From Hymenopus coronatus (Eukaryota; Arthropoda; Insecta; Mantodea; Hymenopodidae): DNA of 64,000 nt. Made by a program: the position numbers and the translations under genes. The notes under the pieces are model-generated. The model did no database searches. It saw nothing but the letters and a program-made list of their open reading frames with translations, and was not told the DNA's origin. Positions 41,856 through 52,946 of this stretch are shown piece after piece (the stretch's first letter is position 1; every line of letters begins with the position of its first letter). The stretch lies in contig CM060893.1 of the NCBI GenBank assembly GCA_030762935.1, positions 7,918,001-7,982,000 on the forward strand, written 5' to 3'.

Positions 41856-42596
41856 TCTGATGTGTTCAATTCACATAACTTTTTATACACCTTCGCAAAA
41901 TATTGGTAAAAAGCTTGTGCTTCTATTTACTTCATGCTAATCGAGAAAAACATCTAGCAAAAATAGTCTTATTACTTGCTTCCTTGCAAGTAGAAGCGAA
42001 ATAAGGGAGTACCATAAGTTAAAGTGATAGTCAAAAGCTGGTTGCTATGTGACTGAAGTTCCTTTATTTATGTGGACACAAGTTTACATATTCTTGTATG
42101 AGAAAAGTATAAGTTTTTCAAGGCTGAAACCAAAAACAAGGAATATCTCTAAAAGTTCAACTCCACGAAAAAATGTATATAACATAAATTGTGTTTTTTA
42201 ATGTGATCTACATTTTTTGAGTGGTAAGTTTTTTTCTATCTCTTGCGGTTTAGCAGTTATGCAAAAATCCGTAAAATTCTCCAAAATAAAGTAGTCTTCG
42301 AAGACTATTCCCAGAAAATTCAAGATATACATATTATTTGTCAAGTAAATATGTTTAATATATCATATTTTAATCAAAATCGTTAGAACCATTTTTGAAA
42401 AAAAATTTTTTGAAAAAAGCTCCATGTAAAAAGTAGTTGGGGGTGGGGGTATTTTTCTGTAAAATATTCGTGTCGCATTCCTGGAAGATAGCAAACTTAG
42501 ATGCCAAGTTTGGTGATTTACCAACATTTCGTTTTCCAATGATCGTGTTCCTAAACACACGGAGACACAGATACTCTGTCACACGCACCTTTTTCT
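41856..42596 (+). mobile_element. RC1 copy, 3' end missing
   Basis: TCTGATGTGTTCAATTCACATAAC to CACGCACCTTTTTCT, where it is replaced by a reverse copy at the T-run. Confidence 0.85.
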
Positions 42597-42601
42597 ATTT
42601 T

Positions 42602-42734
42602 TACTTTCTCTACACTACTATGTACATAGTGTATAGAGAAGGTTTGTATTCCACCCAAAAATTCGATATCGAGATTTCACCGGAAATGCATGTTTTGGGT
42701 CCCCTGAATCCAAAAAAGTATTTTTACAAAAAGG

Positions 42735-42802
<68 letters not shown>

Positions 42803-43483
42803 TGTGGACAGCATAGCTCAAAAACGAAAATACCTTGGTATTTAAGTTTGGTATCTTCCAAGGATGCGACACGAAGATTTTCAAGAAAATCCTCCACCTC
42901 CAACTACCTTTCACATGGGAAAATTTTCGAAAATTTTGATTTTCTATAAAATGGCTCTAACGATTTTGATTGAAATATCATATATTAAAGATATATATTT
43001 GACAAATGATATGTGTATCTTGAATTTTCTGGGAATAGTCTCTGAAGACTACTTTATTCTGGATAAATTTTACGGAATTTTGCATAACTACTAAACCGTA
43101 AGAGAGGGACAAAAACTTACCACACAAAAACTGTAGAGCATTTTAAATCACACAATTTGTTATATACATTTTTTTCGTGGAGTTGATCGGGTTTTTTTTA
43201 AGATATTCCTTGTTTTTGGTTTCAGCTTATACTTTTCTCGTACAGGAATTTGTCAACTCGTGTCCATACAAACAAAGGAACTTCAGTCACATATCAAGCA
43301 GCTTTTGACTATCACTTTAAGCTATGGTACTCCCTTATTTCGCTCCTACTTTAAAGAAAGCATGTAATAAGACTATTTCTGCTTATGTTTTGTCGGTTGG
43401 CATGAAATAAATAGAAGCATAAGCTTTTTAACAGTAATTTGTTGCAGAGACGTAGATAAATTCATGTGAATGGAACACTTCAG
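42602..43483 (-). mobile_element. RC1 full-length copy with 64-bp GT tract
   Basis: ACTTTCTCTACACTACTATG to GAACACTTCAGGA. The GT tract spans 42738-42801 (32 units), the longest in the window. Confidence 0.88.
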
Positions 43484-44079
43484 GATTTTTGTACCCAAGT
43501 TTCATATGAAATCACAATATCGCATAATACTTACCATACATACTATCCATGGTAGAGATGTTAAATTATTATTTTAAGGGTGTTCAGGTGGCCCCAAAAT
43601 CTGTACTTGCGTGAAATTTCAATTTTAAACTTTTGAAGGGAATACAAAACTCCACTACTTACTGTAAGTACATGGTAGAGAAAATAAGAGTGTTGTTGGC
43701 AGAACTTTCCGTTGCTGAGGATGCACGCCACTGGTCGGAGGACACATGGGGATTTATTCGGCTGCGAGGAACTCGAGGAATGTTGGGATAAAGCGGAGAA
43801 AGAAGCAACAATAACAACATCAACAAAAAGAAATGAATAACAAGGAGGGAAGAATTGTGGAGGACAGCACCAAAAATAACGAGGCTAGAGACAGACCGGT
43901 ATTTGTGTCTTGCAGGGTTAGGGGGGGGGGGATCCCTCCTTCTAGCTGCATAATATTCTGTCTTTCTGTCCTAGCTACGTTTCTTTTGTTTTATATCCAC
44001 CAATTAGATCTCATTAAGAACATTACTTCTCTTAATATACCTACTGCACACTTGCGCCATGTGCTCATGCTATAAAAAG
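43484..44079. other. Old RC1-relative ends, then unassigned DNA
   Basis: Two worn 3' ends of the older hairpin variant (TACTATCCATGGTAGAGATG near 43545 and TTACTGTAAGTACATGGTAG near 43657) are followed by unique sequence with a 12-G run at about 43919. No coding frame is recognised. Confidence 0.4.
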
Positions 44080-44388
44080 CTGATACACATGACTTTCTCT
44101 ACACCTCAACAACAAATTACTGTTAAAAAAACTCATGCTTCTATTTACTTCATGCTAAAAAGGAAAAAATAACAGAAATAGTCTTATTATTTGCTTCCTT
44201 GTATGTAGAAACGAAATAAGGGAGTGCCTTTGGTTAAAGTGACAGGAGTTGACAATTTCCTGTGTGAAAAGAGCATGTTTTTCAAAGCTGAAACAAAAAC
44301 AAGGAGTTTCTTAAAAACGATCAGTTCCACGAAAAAAATGTATAACACATAAATTGTGTGTTTTAACGTGCTCTACATTTTTACTTTC
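44080..44388 (+). mobile_element. RC1 5' fragment
   Basis: TGATACACATGACTTTCTCTAC to GTGCTCTACATTTT. Ends where a reverse copy starts in the T-run, with a local duplication. Confidence 0.75.
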
Positions 44389-44466
44389 TTAAAAACGATC
44401 AGTTCCACGAAAAAAATGTATAACACATAAATTGTGTGTTTTAACGTGCTCTACATTTTTACTTTC
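44311..44466. repeat. 78-bp tandem duplication over an RC1/RC1 junction
   Basis: TTAAAAACGATCAGTTCCAC occurs at 44311 and 44389. The unit includes the end of the plus fragment and the first bases (TTACTTTCT) of the reverse copy, so the duplication followed their joining. TTTCTTAAAA microhomology lies at the join. Confidence 0.9.
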
Positions 44467-44601
44467 TCCATACGCACTATGTACATAGTGTATAGAGAAA
44501 ATATTGCACTCCACCAAAAATTCGATACCGAGATTTCACCGGAAATATATGTTTTAGGGTCCCCAATATCCAAAAAAAGAATTTTCACCAAAAGGTAAAT
44601 A
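44457..44601 (-). mobile_element. RC1 3' fragment
   Basis: Hairpin TACGCACTATGTACATAGTG to TTTTCACCAAAAGGT, stopping just before the microsatellite. Confidence 0.8.
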
Positions 44602-44667
44602 TGAAAAGAGCGACCTGGCAACGCAGAGCACGATAACGTATCTCATTCGCCGCAGCGGAAACATTTC

Positions 44668-45122
44668 AAAAATTGAAACAACTAATCAGGAATATCTTGA
44701 TAACGTTAACTCCACGAAAATAAAGTATATAGCATAAATGATATAACATTTCACGGGGTATCAACCGAGATAAATTGTAGTCATAAAATGAAAGTTTTTG
44801 TGATTCCTATTTAACTCGGTTGCTACCCCGTGAAATCATCATAACTAACCAACACTGCGAAAGAATCAAATCTTTAATAAATTATGTGTTTAACAAGATA
44901 TAAAATTTTTTGTGTAGTAAGCCTTTTTGTCTATCTGTTACGGTTTACCATTTATACAAACTCGTCCAGAATGAAATGGTCTTCACAGAATATTACCACA
45001 AAATTCAAGATCTACATTTCCTTTGTCACGAATATATCTTATGACATTTTAGTCAAAATCGTTAGGGCCATTTTTAAGAAAAACAGAATTTTTGAAAAAA
45101 TTTGGTATTTAATTAACTTTAT
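44668..45122 (+). mobile_element. RC1 middle part with nested MITE
   Basis: From AAATTGAAACAACTAATCAGG to GAAAAAATTTGGTATTTAATT. Interrupted at 44748-44836 by a palindromic element. Confidence 0.7.
44748..44836. mobile_element. 89-bp palindromic MITE
   Basis: Ends ATTTCACGGGGTATCAACCG and CGGTTGCTACCCCGTGAAAT are inverted copies with one mismatch, extending to 22 bp. The whole unit is short, non-coding and sits in an RC1 copy. Confidence 0.75.
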
Positions 45123-45128
45123 GTTTTT

Positions 45129-45994
45129 ACTTTCTCTAGCCCCATATGTAAAATGTACGTAGGGATAGAGAAGTATTGTATTCCACCCAAAAATTCGATA
45201 CCGAGATTTCACCGGAAATACATATTTTAGGACCCCCTGTATCCAAAAAAAAGCATTTTGAGAAAAAGGTCCGTGTGTGTCTGTGTATTTGTGTCCGTGT
45301 GTCTGTTAACACGATAACTCAAAAAGTTTTGTATTTTCAAGGGATGCGTCACGAATATTTTGAGAAAAATTCCCTACCCCAAAATACACTTTACATGGAA
45401 CATTTTTCGAAAATTTGGAGTTTTTAAAAAAAAGGCTCTAACGATTTTGTTTAAAATATCATACATTAAAGATATTTACCTAAAAAATAAAATGTATATC
45501 TAGAATTTTCTGAGAATAGCTTCTGAAGACCTGTTTATTTTCAATGAATTTTGCTTAATTTGCCATAACTAGTAAACCGTAAGAGATAGACAAAAACTTA
45601 GAATACAAACAATTAGGTATTGTTAAAATACACAAGTTATGTCATATACATATTTCTCGTGTAGCTTACCGTTTTCGAGGTATTCATTGTTATTTGTTTC
45701 AGTTGTGAATTACTTATACTTTTCTCAGACGGGAGTGTCCGTTTTTCTTTTGTTCTACTCCTGGCCAAGAAAAGAAGCGATTTGTAATGACAATCGCATA
45801 ACTACAGCTTTTAAAACATTTGACTATTGGTTTAGCCTAGTGTATTCCCTTATTTTCTTCCTACTTATACGGAACTAAGTAATAAGAACATTGTGCTAAT
45901 GAGTACCTCGCTTAGCAAGGTGCAGAAAGAAGAATTATCTTATGTATGAAGTTTGTAGAACAACTAGAGAAAGTCATGTGAGTGTAACACATCA
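45129..45994 (-). mobile_element. RC1 full-length copy, array unit 1
   Basis: Hairpin variant CTCTAGCCCCATATGTAAAA...GTAGGGATAGAG, GTGTGTGTCTGTGTATTTGTG tract and variant B 5' end (TGTAACACATCAG). Confidence 0.86.
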
Positions 45995-46002
45995 GCTTTT
46001 TT

Positions 46003-46126
46003 TCTCTACGTGTACTCTGTATATAGTGTATCGAGAAGGTACTGTAATGCACCCAAAATTTCTATACCGAGATTTCACCGGAAAAGCATGTTTTGCGTCC
46101 CCATGAAAAAACACATTTTTAGACAA

Positions 46127-46177
<51 letters not shown>

Positions 46178-46869
46178 TGTGGGCAGCATAGCTCAAAAAC
46201 GAAAAGACCGTTAAATACCAAACTTGGTATTTAAGTTCCATATCTTCCAAGGATGCGACACGAAGATTTTCATGAAAATCCCCCCACCCCCAACTACCCT
46301 TCACATAGAAAAATTTTTGAAAATTTTGAATTTCTTAAAAATGGCTATAACGATTTTGATTAAAATATCGTATATTAAAGATATTTACCTGACAAACAAA
46401 GTGTATACCTTGAATTTTCTAGAGTAGCCTCTGAAGACTACTTTATTCTGGATGAATTTTACATAACTGCTAAACCGTAAGAGATAGATCAAAACTTACC
46501 CTACCAAAAATGTAGAGCTCATTAAAACACACAATTTATGCTAAATATTCATTTTTTTCGTGGAGTTCATCGTTTTTGAGATACTCCTTGTTTTAGGTTT
46601 CAGCTTTAAAACTAATAATTTTTTCATACAGTAATTTAACAATTGCTGTCCATACAAACAAAGTAAGTTCAGTCACATAGCAACCAGCTTTTGCTATCAC
46701 TTTAAGCTATGGTACTTTCTTATTTCACTTCTACTTGCAAGGAAGCAAGTAATAAGACTATTTCTGCTAATTTTTTCTCGAGTAGCATGAAGTAAATAGA
46801 AGCATAAACTTTTTAACAACAATTTGTTGCAGAGATGTAGAGAAAGTCATGTGAATGGATTGCATCAGA
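46003..46869 (-). mobile_element. RC1 full-length copy, array unit 2
   Basis: CTCTACGTGTACTCTGTATATAG to GGATTGCATCAGA, with a GT tract at 46133-46176 (22 units). Eight bases separate it from unit 1. Confidence 0.87.
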
Positions 46870-46874
46870 TTTTT

Positions 46875-47697
46875 TCCTTTCTCTGCATATACTCTGTACA
46901 TAGTGTAAAATTTCGATACCGAGGTTTCACCGGAAATATATGTTTAGCGTCCCTCTAAATGCACCCCCAAAAAAGAACACTTTTAGAAAAATATCCGTGT
47001 GTGTTTGTGGGCAGCTTAGCTCAAAAACAAAATGACCGTTAAATACTAAACTTCTTATTTAAGTTTGGTAACTTCCAAGGATGCGACACGAAGATTTTCA
47101 AGAAAATCCCCCCAGCCCAAACTACCCTTTACATAGAAAGTTTTCGATAATTTTGATTTTTTCAAAAATGGCTTTAACTATTTTGATTAAAATACCACAT
47201 ATTAAAGCCATTTCCAACACAAATAAAATGTATATCTTGTATTTTCTGGGAATAGTTTTTGAAGACATTTTCATTCTGAATGAATTTTGCATAACTGCTA
47301 AACCGTAAGAGATGTATAAAAACTTACCACACAAGAAATGTAGAGCATGTTAAAACACACAATTTATGTAGGATACATTATTTTGATGGAGTTGATCGTA
47401 TTTGAAATATTCCTTGTTTTTAGTTTCAGCTTTTAAAAACTTATGCTATTCTAATACAGGCATTTGTCAACTTCTATCCATACAAAGGAACATCAGTCAC
47501 ATAGCAACCAGCTTTTGTCTATCACTTTAACCTATGGTACTCCCTTATTTCACTTGTACTTACAAGGAAGCAAGTAATAAGACTATTTCTGCTAATTTGT
47601 TCTGGTTTAGCATGAAGTAAATAGAAGCATAAGCTTTTTAACAATAATTTATTGCAGAGATGTAGAGGACGTAGTCATGTGAATGGAATACATCAGA
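46875..47697 (-). mobile_element. RC1 near full-length copy, array unit 3
   Basis: CTTTCTCTGCATATACTCTG then a short deletion in the hairpin arm, body intact, end GAATACATCAGA. Five bases separate it from unit 2. Confidence 0.86.
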
Positions 47698-47893
47698 TTT
47701 TTTCTGTTGAAGACTTCTGCTAAAGTGGAACAAATAATTGATTGACAATACTTGACCTAATTGCCGGTTAAACTTGATTTCTGGTACTTACAGTCAAATC
47801 ATTAAAAACCTTGTCACCATACGATGATGTCGTGTGATGATGAATTGGGTTCCCCTTCCTCGCCCAGCATGGACGAAAAACTGAAATAAAAAA
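47698..47893. other. Short unassigned spacer
   Basis: Unique sequence between two RC1 5' ends of opposite orientation. Confidence 0.3.
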
Positions 47894-48774
47894 TCTGATG
47901 TGTTCCATTCACAAGACTTTCTCTACATCTCTGCAACAAATTATTGATAAAGACCTTATACTTCTATTTACTTCATGCCAATTCAGACAAAATTAACCGA
48001 AATAGTCTTATTACTTGCTTCCTTGTAAGTAGAAGCGAAATAAGGGAGTACCATAGGTTAAAGTGATAGTCAAAAGCTGGTTGCTATGTGACTGAGGTTC
48101 CTTTGTATGGACAGGAGTCGACGAATTCCTGTATGAGAAAAGTATAAGTTTTTCAAAGCTGAAACCAAAAACAAGGAATATCTCAAAATAACGATCAACA
48201 TCACAAAAAAAAAAAATATATATATATGACATAAATTGTGCTTTTTAATGTGCTCAACATTTCTTGTGTGATAAATTTTTGTCCCTCTCTTGCAATTTAG
48301 CAGTTATGCAAAATTCCGTAAAATTCGTGCAGAGTAAAATAGTCTTCAGAGGGTATTCCCAGAAAATTCAAGATATACATATTATTTGTCAGGTAAATAT
48401 CTTTAAAATATGATATTTTAGTAAAATTGTTAGAGTTATTTTTGAGAAAATCAAAATTTTTGAGAAAAAAAATCCATTTAAAGGGTAGTCGGGAGCGGGG
48501 GGATTTTCTTGAAAATCTTCGTGTCGCATCCTTGAAAGATACCAAATATAAATACTAAGTTTGAATTTTAATGGACTTTTCGTTTTTGAGCTATTCTGCA
48601 AACACACACATACACACAGACTGACACACACACGTATATTTTTCTAAAAATGTTTTTTTGAATCAGGAGGTCCTAAAACATGTGTTTTCGGTGAGATCTC
48701 AACATCCAATTTTTAGTACAATACAGTACCTTGTCTATACAGTTTATACATAGTACGTGCAGAGAAAAAAAAGT
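47894..48774 (+). mobile_element. RC1 full-length copy
   Basis: TCTGATGTGTTCCATTCACAAG to GTGCAGAGAAAAAAAAGT. The CA tract is broken (ACACACATACACACAGACTGACACAC). The hairpin loop is altered (CAGTTTATACATAG). Confidence 0.86.
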
Positions 48775-48873
48775 AAATTTTTGTAAGAAGAATTTGTGTG
48801 CAGAATAGGTAGACAAAATATTGTGAATAGTACATAGATTGTTCTTTTTTTTTTTTTTTTTTTTCTTCTTTTT

Positions 48874-49747
48874 ACTTTCTCCATACGCACAATGTACATA
48901 GTGTATAGAGAAAGTATTGCACTCCACCAAAAAATCGATACCGAGATTTCACGGGAAATATATGTTTTAGGGTCCCCAATATCCAAAAAATGAATGTTCA
49001 CAAAAAGGTCCGTGTGTGTGTGTGTGTGTGTGTGTTGTGTCCGTGTGTCTGTGAATACAATAACTCAAAAACGAAAAGTCGGTAAAATACCAAACTTGGT
49101 ATTTAAGTTTAGTATCTTCCAGGGATGCGACACGAAGATTTTGAGAAAAATTCCCCCACCCCCAACTACCCTTTACATGGAACTTTCTTCGAAAATTTTG
49201 ATTTTCTCAAAAATGGCTCTAACGATTTTGATTTAAATTTCGGATATTAAACGTATTTACCTGACAAATGAAATGTATATCTTGAATTTTCTGGGAATAG
49301 CCTCTGAAGAGTAGTTTACTCTGGATGAATTTTACTAAATGTTGAATGACTGCTAAACCGTAAGAGATGGACAAAAACTTACTTCACAAAAAATGTAGAG
49401 CACTTTAAAACACACAATTTATGTTATATACATTTTTTTCGTGGAGTTTGTCGTTTTTGTGACATTCCTTATTTTTGGTTTCTGCTGTGAAAAACGTATA
49501 CTTTTCTCATGAACTTGTCAACTCCTATCCATATAAACAAAGGAACTTCATTGACATAGCAACCAGCTTTTGACTATCACTTTTACCTACGGTTGTCCCT
49601 TATTTCGCTTCTACTTACAAGGAAGCGAGTAATAAGACTATTTCAGCTAATACTTCTGATTAGCATAAAGTAAATAGAAGTATAAGCATTTTAAGAATTA
49701 TTTGTTGCAGGGATATGGAGAAAGTCATGTGAATGGTACACATCAGA
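48874..49747 (-). mobile_element. RC1 full-length copy
   Basis: ACTTTCTCCATACGCACAATG to GGTACACATCAGA, after a 20-T run. GT tract about 49010-49034. Confidence 0.88.
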
Positions 49748-49759
49748 TTTTTTAATTTC

Positions 49760-50110
49760 AGGGTCCCCGAAATATCTATTCCCGTGAAATACTGGGAATG
49801 ATTTTTGTTTTTGTTTTGTTTTGTAGCTTAACATCCTTTAACCTGGTTGGTCATATCGGACGATGAATGAAATGGGTGAAATGATGCTCAAACGATCTCG
49901 GGGTCCATGGAGCTTAAAGTTACTCGACATTCGTCCTCCCAGGATAAGGGAAAATCCCGAAAAAAAAACCTCATCCGGGTAACTCACCCTAAACGAGATT
50001 CGAACTCGCGACCAGTTGAACGTGGGGCAGACACGCTACCCAGGCGGGCCGAATGAATTTTTGTGTTTAATGTAATAGTTTCTCTGCCTGCTATATAAAT
50101 GCTAAAGGCT
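49760..50110 (+). mobile_element. Old RC1-relative 3' end split by a SINE
   Basis: GGGTCCCCGAAATATCTATTCCCG up to GGAATGATTTTTG, then after the SINE TTTTTGTGTTTAATGTAATAG and TTTCTCTGCCTGCTATATAA. This is the worn hairpin side of the older variant. Confidence 0.5.
49809..50050 (-). mobile_element. tRNA-derived SINE, group B, copy 2
   Basis: Closely matches 16501-16744 (minus strand GACCCCGAGATCGTTTGAGC, ATTTCATTCATCGTCCG, TGACCAACCAGG). The head TGGGTAGCGTGTCTGCCCC is shortened by about 15 bp relative to copy 1. Flanked by GAATGATTTTTGT and GAATGAATTTTTGT. Confidence 0.85.
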
Positions 50111-50480
50111 TCTAGTGTCACGAGGACCTCAAAACATTATAGTGTATTCTGAATATCGAAATGCTTCCAGTAACATAAGTTTGAGCAAGCTACAGGTAGA
50201 GTTGAAGTTTCTACCCTGGCAGTTTCCTAGGTTGGCAGTACCGGATATTGAATATGTTAATGTGCCGGATATTGTGGCTGTTTAACATGAAGATGCTACC
50301 TGGATCTTCCGTGGAAGGTTCACGCACCAAGTCCTCCATTGCGTGTTATCTTTGTCCAGCGCCGCGGCGTCTACGACCTCCGTCATATCATTATCCACTT
50401 TATTACTGCTATCATAAACACAAGCCGATTGCTTTCTGCTTCCGTGTGACGTACCTCAAAATCAGCTGTGAAATATGGAA
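50111..50480. other. Unassigned stretch
   Basis: Contains GCGCCGCGGCG near 50360 but no recognised frame or repeat. Confidence 0.3.
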
Positions 50481-50693
50481 AATAATACGTGGGGCAACGA
50501 ACGATTTGGCATAACTAAATAATAACAACTCAAAGTTACAGTACCTTACTATCCAGCTATTTATTGTCACGTGGTACTCCTCCACAGCTAAACATGCTGA
50601 GGTTTTCACCGGTTGCGAAATCTCCCCAAGGTGACCAAAGTGAAACACCGGTTTTTCTGAATTCTTCCATCAACGTTTGCTTTCAGTTCCTTC
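50480..50693 (-). pseudogene. mariner transposase C-terminal scrap
   Basis: The minus strand shows SACLAVEEYHVTI and nearby CGGVPRDNK in shifted frames, parallel to the copies at 59.6 and 63.1 kb (SLAVEEYYICVENSPPRDNK). By position these fit the WLxxxxxEFYxxGIxKLVPRYDKC end of mariner transposases. Weak alone; the inverted ends make it more likely. Confidence 0.4.
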
Positions 50694-50707
50694 ATAATGA
50701 CTGATAA

Positions 50708-50989
50708 CACAATGTACATGGCATGTTATTTATGGACGCTCTTTAACTGCCGAGTTTCTCAGCGTCCCATTCTAAATTGGGCGAGAAAGATCGATTAATT
50801 TTGCTCAGAGGCCTCTCTATCAGGCTTGAGGTTCTTTTACGTGCCGTAAATCTACGACACGAGAGCTTTACTTCCGTTCCGAAGGAAGCCATGCTAAGGA
50901 TTTTTACATCCGAATCCTCCGCCGGGTTTGAACCCGCGACCTTGTGTATATGAAGTTAGCATGGTAACCATTACACCACGGAGGGCGAC
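50708..50989 (-). mobile_element. tRNA-derived SINE, group C, copy 3
   Basis: Minus strand GCCCTCCGTGGTGTAATGGT, GTCGCGGGTTCAAACCCGGC and AACCTCAAGCCTGATAGAGA match the copy at 34908. Flanks ATAATGACTGATAA and ATAACGATTGATGA are a diverged target duplication. Confidence 0.85.
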
Positions 50990-51274
50990 ATAACGATTGA
51001 TGAACTTCCACTCTGGTCTATATCGTACACACTGCTTCACTGAAGACTCGTTCATTGCATTATCACTATACACTTGCGTTATTTGCCTATAAAATTGGAT
51101 TGGCCGAACATTTTGTGCATTCATAAAAACGAACAAGTTCTGTGACAGTATTAAAATTACCATGTAGCAACAAATATCTTGACAGGCGATTACGTTGAGA
51201 AATAGAGTAAGGTACTGCAGCTTTGTGAATAAAGTTTTGTGTTGATATCTTTCGTAATTATTTAGTTGAGCCAA
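50990..51274 (-). pseudogene. mariner (Mos1-type HTH) transposase N-terminal relic
   Basis: The open frame starts MAQLNNYERYQHK and includes NAQNVRPIQFYRQITQVYSD and NAMNESSVKQCVRYRPEWKF. This fits the N-terminal helix-turn-helix of mariner transposases of the GVQW/Mos1_HTH kind (xxRPxEIxRRLxxVYGDxAMSxSxVxxWVRxF). It is cut by a SINE before the catalytic domain. Confidence 0.7.
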
Positions 51275-51428
51275 ATCGGTTCTTACTTTCTCGATGGCCC
51301 TTGTATAAACTTGTTCCAGTTATTAAACACAATGATAGTGATATTTTTGTCATGTATAAATATTATAGCTTGCATGTTTAATTAAATAACAACATTTTAT
51401 TGTCAAAATTCGTTGTTATAATAAACAT

Positions 51429-52142
51429 TTGATGTGTTCCATTCACATGGCTTTCTCTACATATCTGCAACAAATTATTGTTAAAAAGCTTATGCTTCTA
51501 TTTACTTCACGCTAATTGAGAAAAAAAAATTAGCAGAAATAGTTTTATTACTTGCGTCCTTATAAGTAGAAGCTAAATAAGGGAGTACCATAGGTTGAAG
51601 TGATAGTCAAAAGCTGGTTGCTATGTGAATGAAGATCTTTTGTTTGTATGGACAGGAGTTGATAAATTCCTGTATGAGTCAAGTATAAGTTTTTCAAAGC
51701 TGTAACCGAAACAATGAATATCTTAAAAACGATCAACTTCACGAAAAAAATGTATATAATATAAATTGTGTGTTTTAACGTGTTGTACAGTTTTTGTGTG
51801 GTAAGTTTTTGTCCATCTCTTACGGTTTACCAGTTAAGCAAAATTCGTTCAGAATAAAGTAGTCTTCAGAGGCTATTCCCAGAAAATTCAAGATATACAT
51901 TTTAATTGTCAGGTAAATATCCTTAATATATGATATTTTAATCAAAATCGTTAAGAGCCATTTTTTAGAAAATCAAAATTTTCGAAAACATTTCCATGTT
52001 AAAGGTAGTTTGGAGTGGGGGTATTTTTCCCAAAATCTTCGTGTCGCATCCCTGGAAGATACTAAAGTTAAATACCAAGTTTGGTGTTTTACCGACTTTT
52101 CGTTTTTGAGCTATCGTGTTCACAGACATATGGACACACGGA

Positions 52143-52188
<46 letters not shown>

Positions 52189-52307
52189 GAACTTTTTGTG
52201 AAAATGCTTTTTTTTTGGATACAGGGGACTCTAAAACATATATTTCCGGTGAAATCTCGGTATCGAAATTTTTGGTACACTATGTACATAGTACAGGTAG
52301 AGAAAGT
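51429..52307 (+). mobile_element. RC1 full-length copy
   Basis: TTGATGTGTTCCATTCACATG to GGTAGAGAAAGT. CA tract 52145-52186 (21 units). A deletion between the GGTATCG block and the palindrome removes one hairpin arm. Confidence 0.88.
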
Positions 52308-52524
52308 AAAAATCTCGTTTCTATCACTAATATTTACAAAGTTATTGATGTTTTCCCAAGTTAATGTACCAATTTGTTCTAAAAAAATACTAAGCAATAT
52401 TGTTTGCAATAATATTTTTAAACAATTTAAAATTAGCGTACATCTATGAAAGGTATATCAAAATCAGCGGGAAAATCGAAATATCAATAATTAAAACATG
52501 AAAATAGTAAAGTATTTTTAAAAT
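52308..52524. other. Short unassigned AT-rich spacer
   Basis: No recognisable frame or repeat. Confidence 0.3.
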
Positions 52525-52935
52525 GCCACTTCGACTCCACTTAGATATAACTGGTATAGCGAATTCAAAAAGATCGTTTTCTTCGTTTCTTGCTTAGCGA
52601 TGTGTTTCGTGAAGCACGCCCAACAACTGCTGCCACTCAAGCAGTGCTTGAAGAGGATTGACAGACGATCTTATGAATTTAGTCGGGTGACATTGGGCAT
52701 TGAAATCGAAAACAGTTGGATGTGAGAAAACTTTGTTGTCGATGGATTCCACATAAACTGTCTCCCGATCAGAAACAGGTACCCATCGATTGGTGCAGAA
52801 AGAACTCTGGAACAATTCCAAGGCGGCGCTTCAAATTTGGTATGGTGATTTATTGTTATATCCTGAACGAAAAGTCAGTCGCTTCAATGGATTCTTCGAA
52901 CACAACATAAGCTTACAATTTGCAACAAGATGGTT
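52525..52935 (+). pseudogene. mariner transposase relic, HTH and linker part
   Basis: Across shifted frames: WYSEFKK, REARPTTAATQAVLEEDRQT, VRKLCCRWIPHKLSPDQKQ and IDWCRKNSGTIPRRRFKFG. These match the mariner order WxxxFKxGR, GRPxTAxTxxxxxxVRxLI, VRKLCxRWIPHxLTxxQK, RVDWCxxML. The relic ends about where the first catalytic Asp would lie and is followed by RC1. Stops and frameshifts throughout. Confidence 0.82.
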
Positions 52936-52946
52936 GCCAGATTTTT

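Larger units (their letters stand above)
50480..51300 (-). mobile_element. mariner deletion derivative with nested SINE
   Basis: Both ends carry related inverted sequence: ACGATTTGGCATAACTAAAT on the left and, reading in from the right, GGGCCATCGAGAAAGTAAGA then ACCGATTTGGCTCAACTAAA. Between them only the N-terminal and C-terminal ends of a transposase remain, separated by the SINE at 50708-50989. Confidence 0.65.

Noticed and set aside
42618..42949. Cys/Val- or Thr/His-rich open frames at this and many similar places
   Set aside because: They are translations of the CA/GT tracts of RC1 in different frames and recur only because the element does.
51140..51290. Independent host gene N-terminus on the minus strand
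   Set aside because: The frame carries a mariner HTH motif and lies beside a transposon-type terminal repeat.
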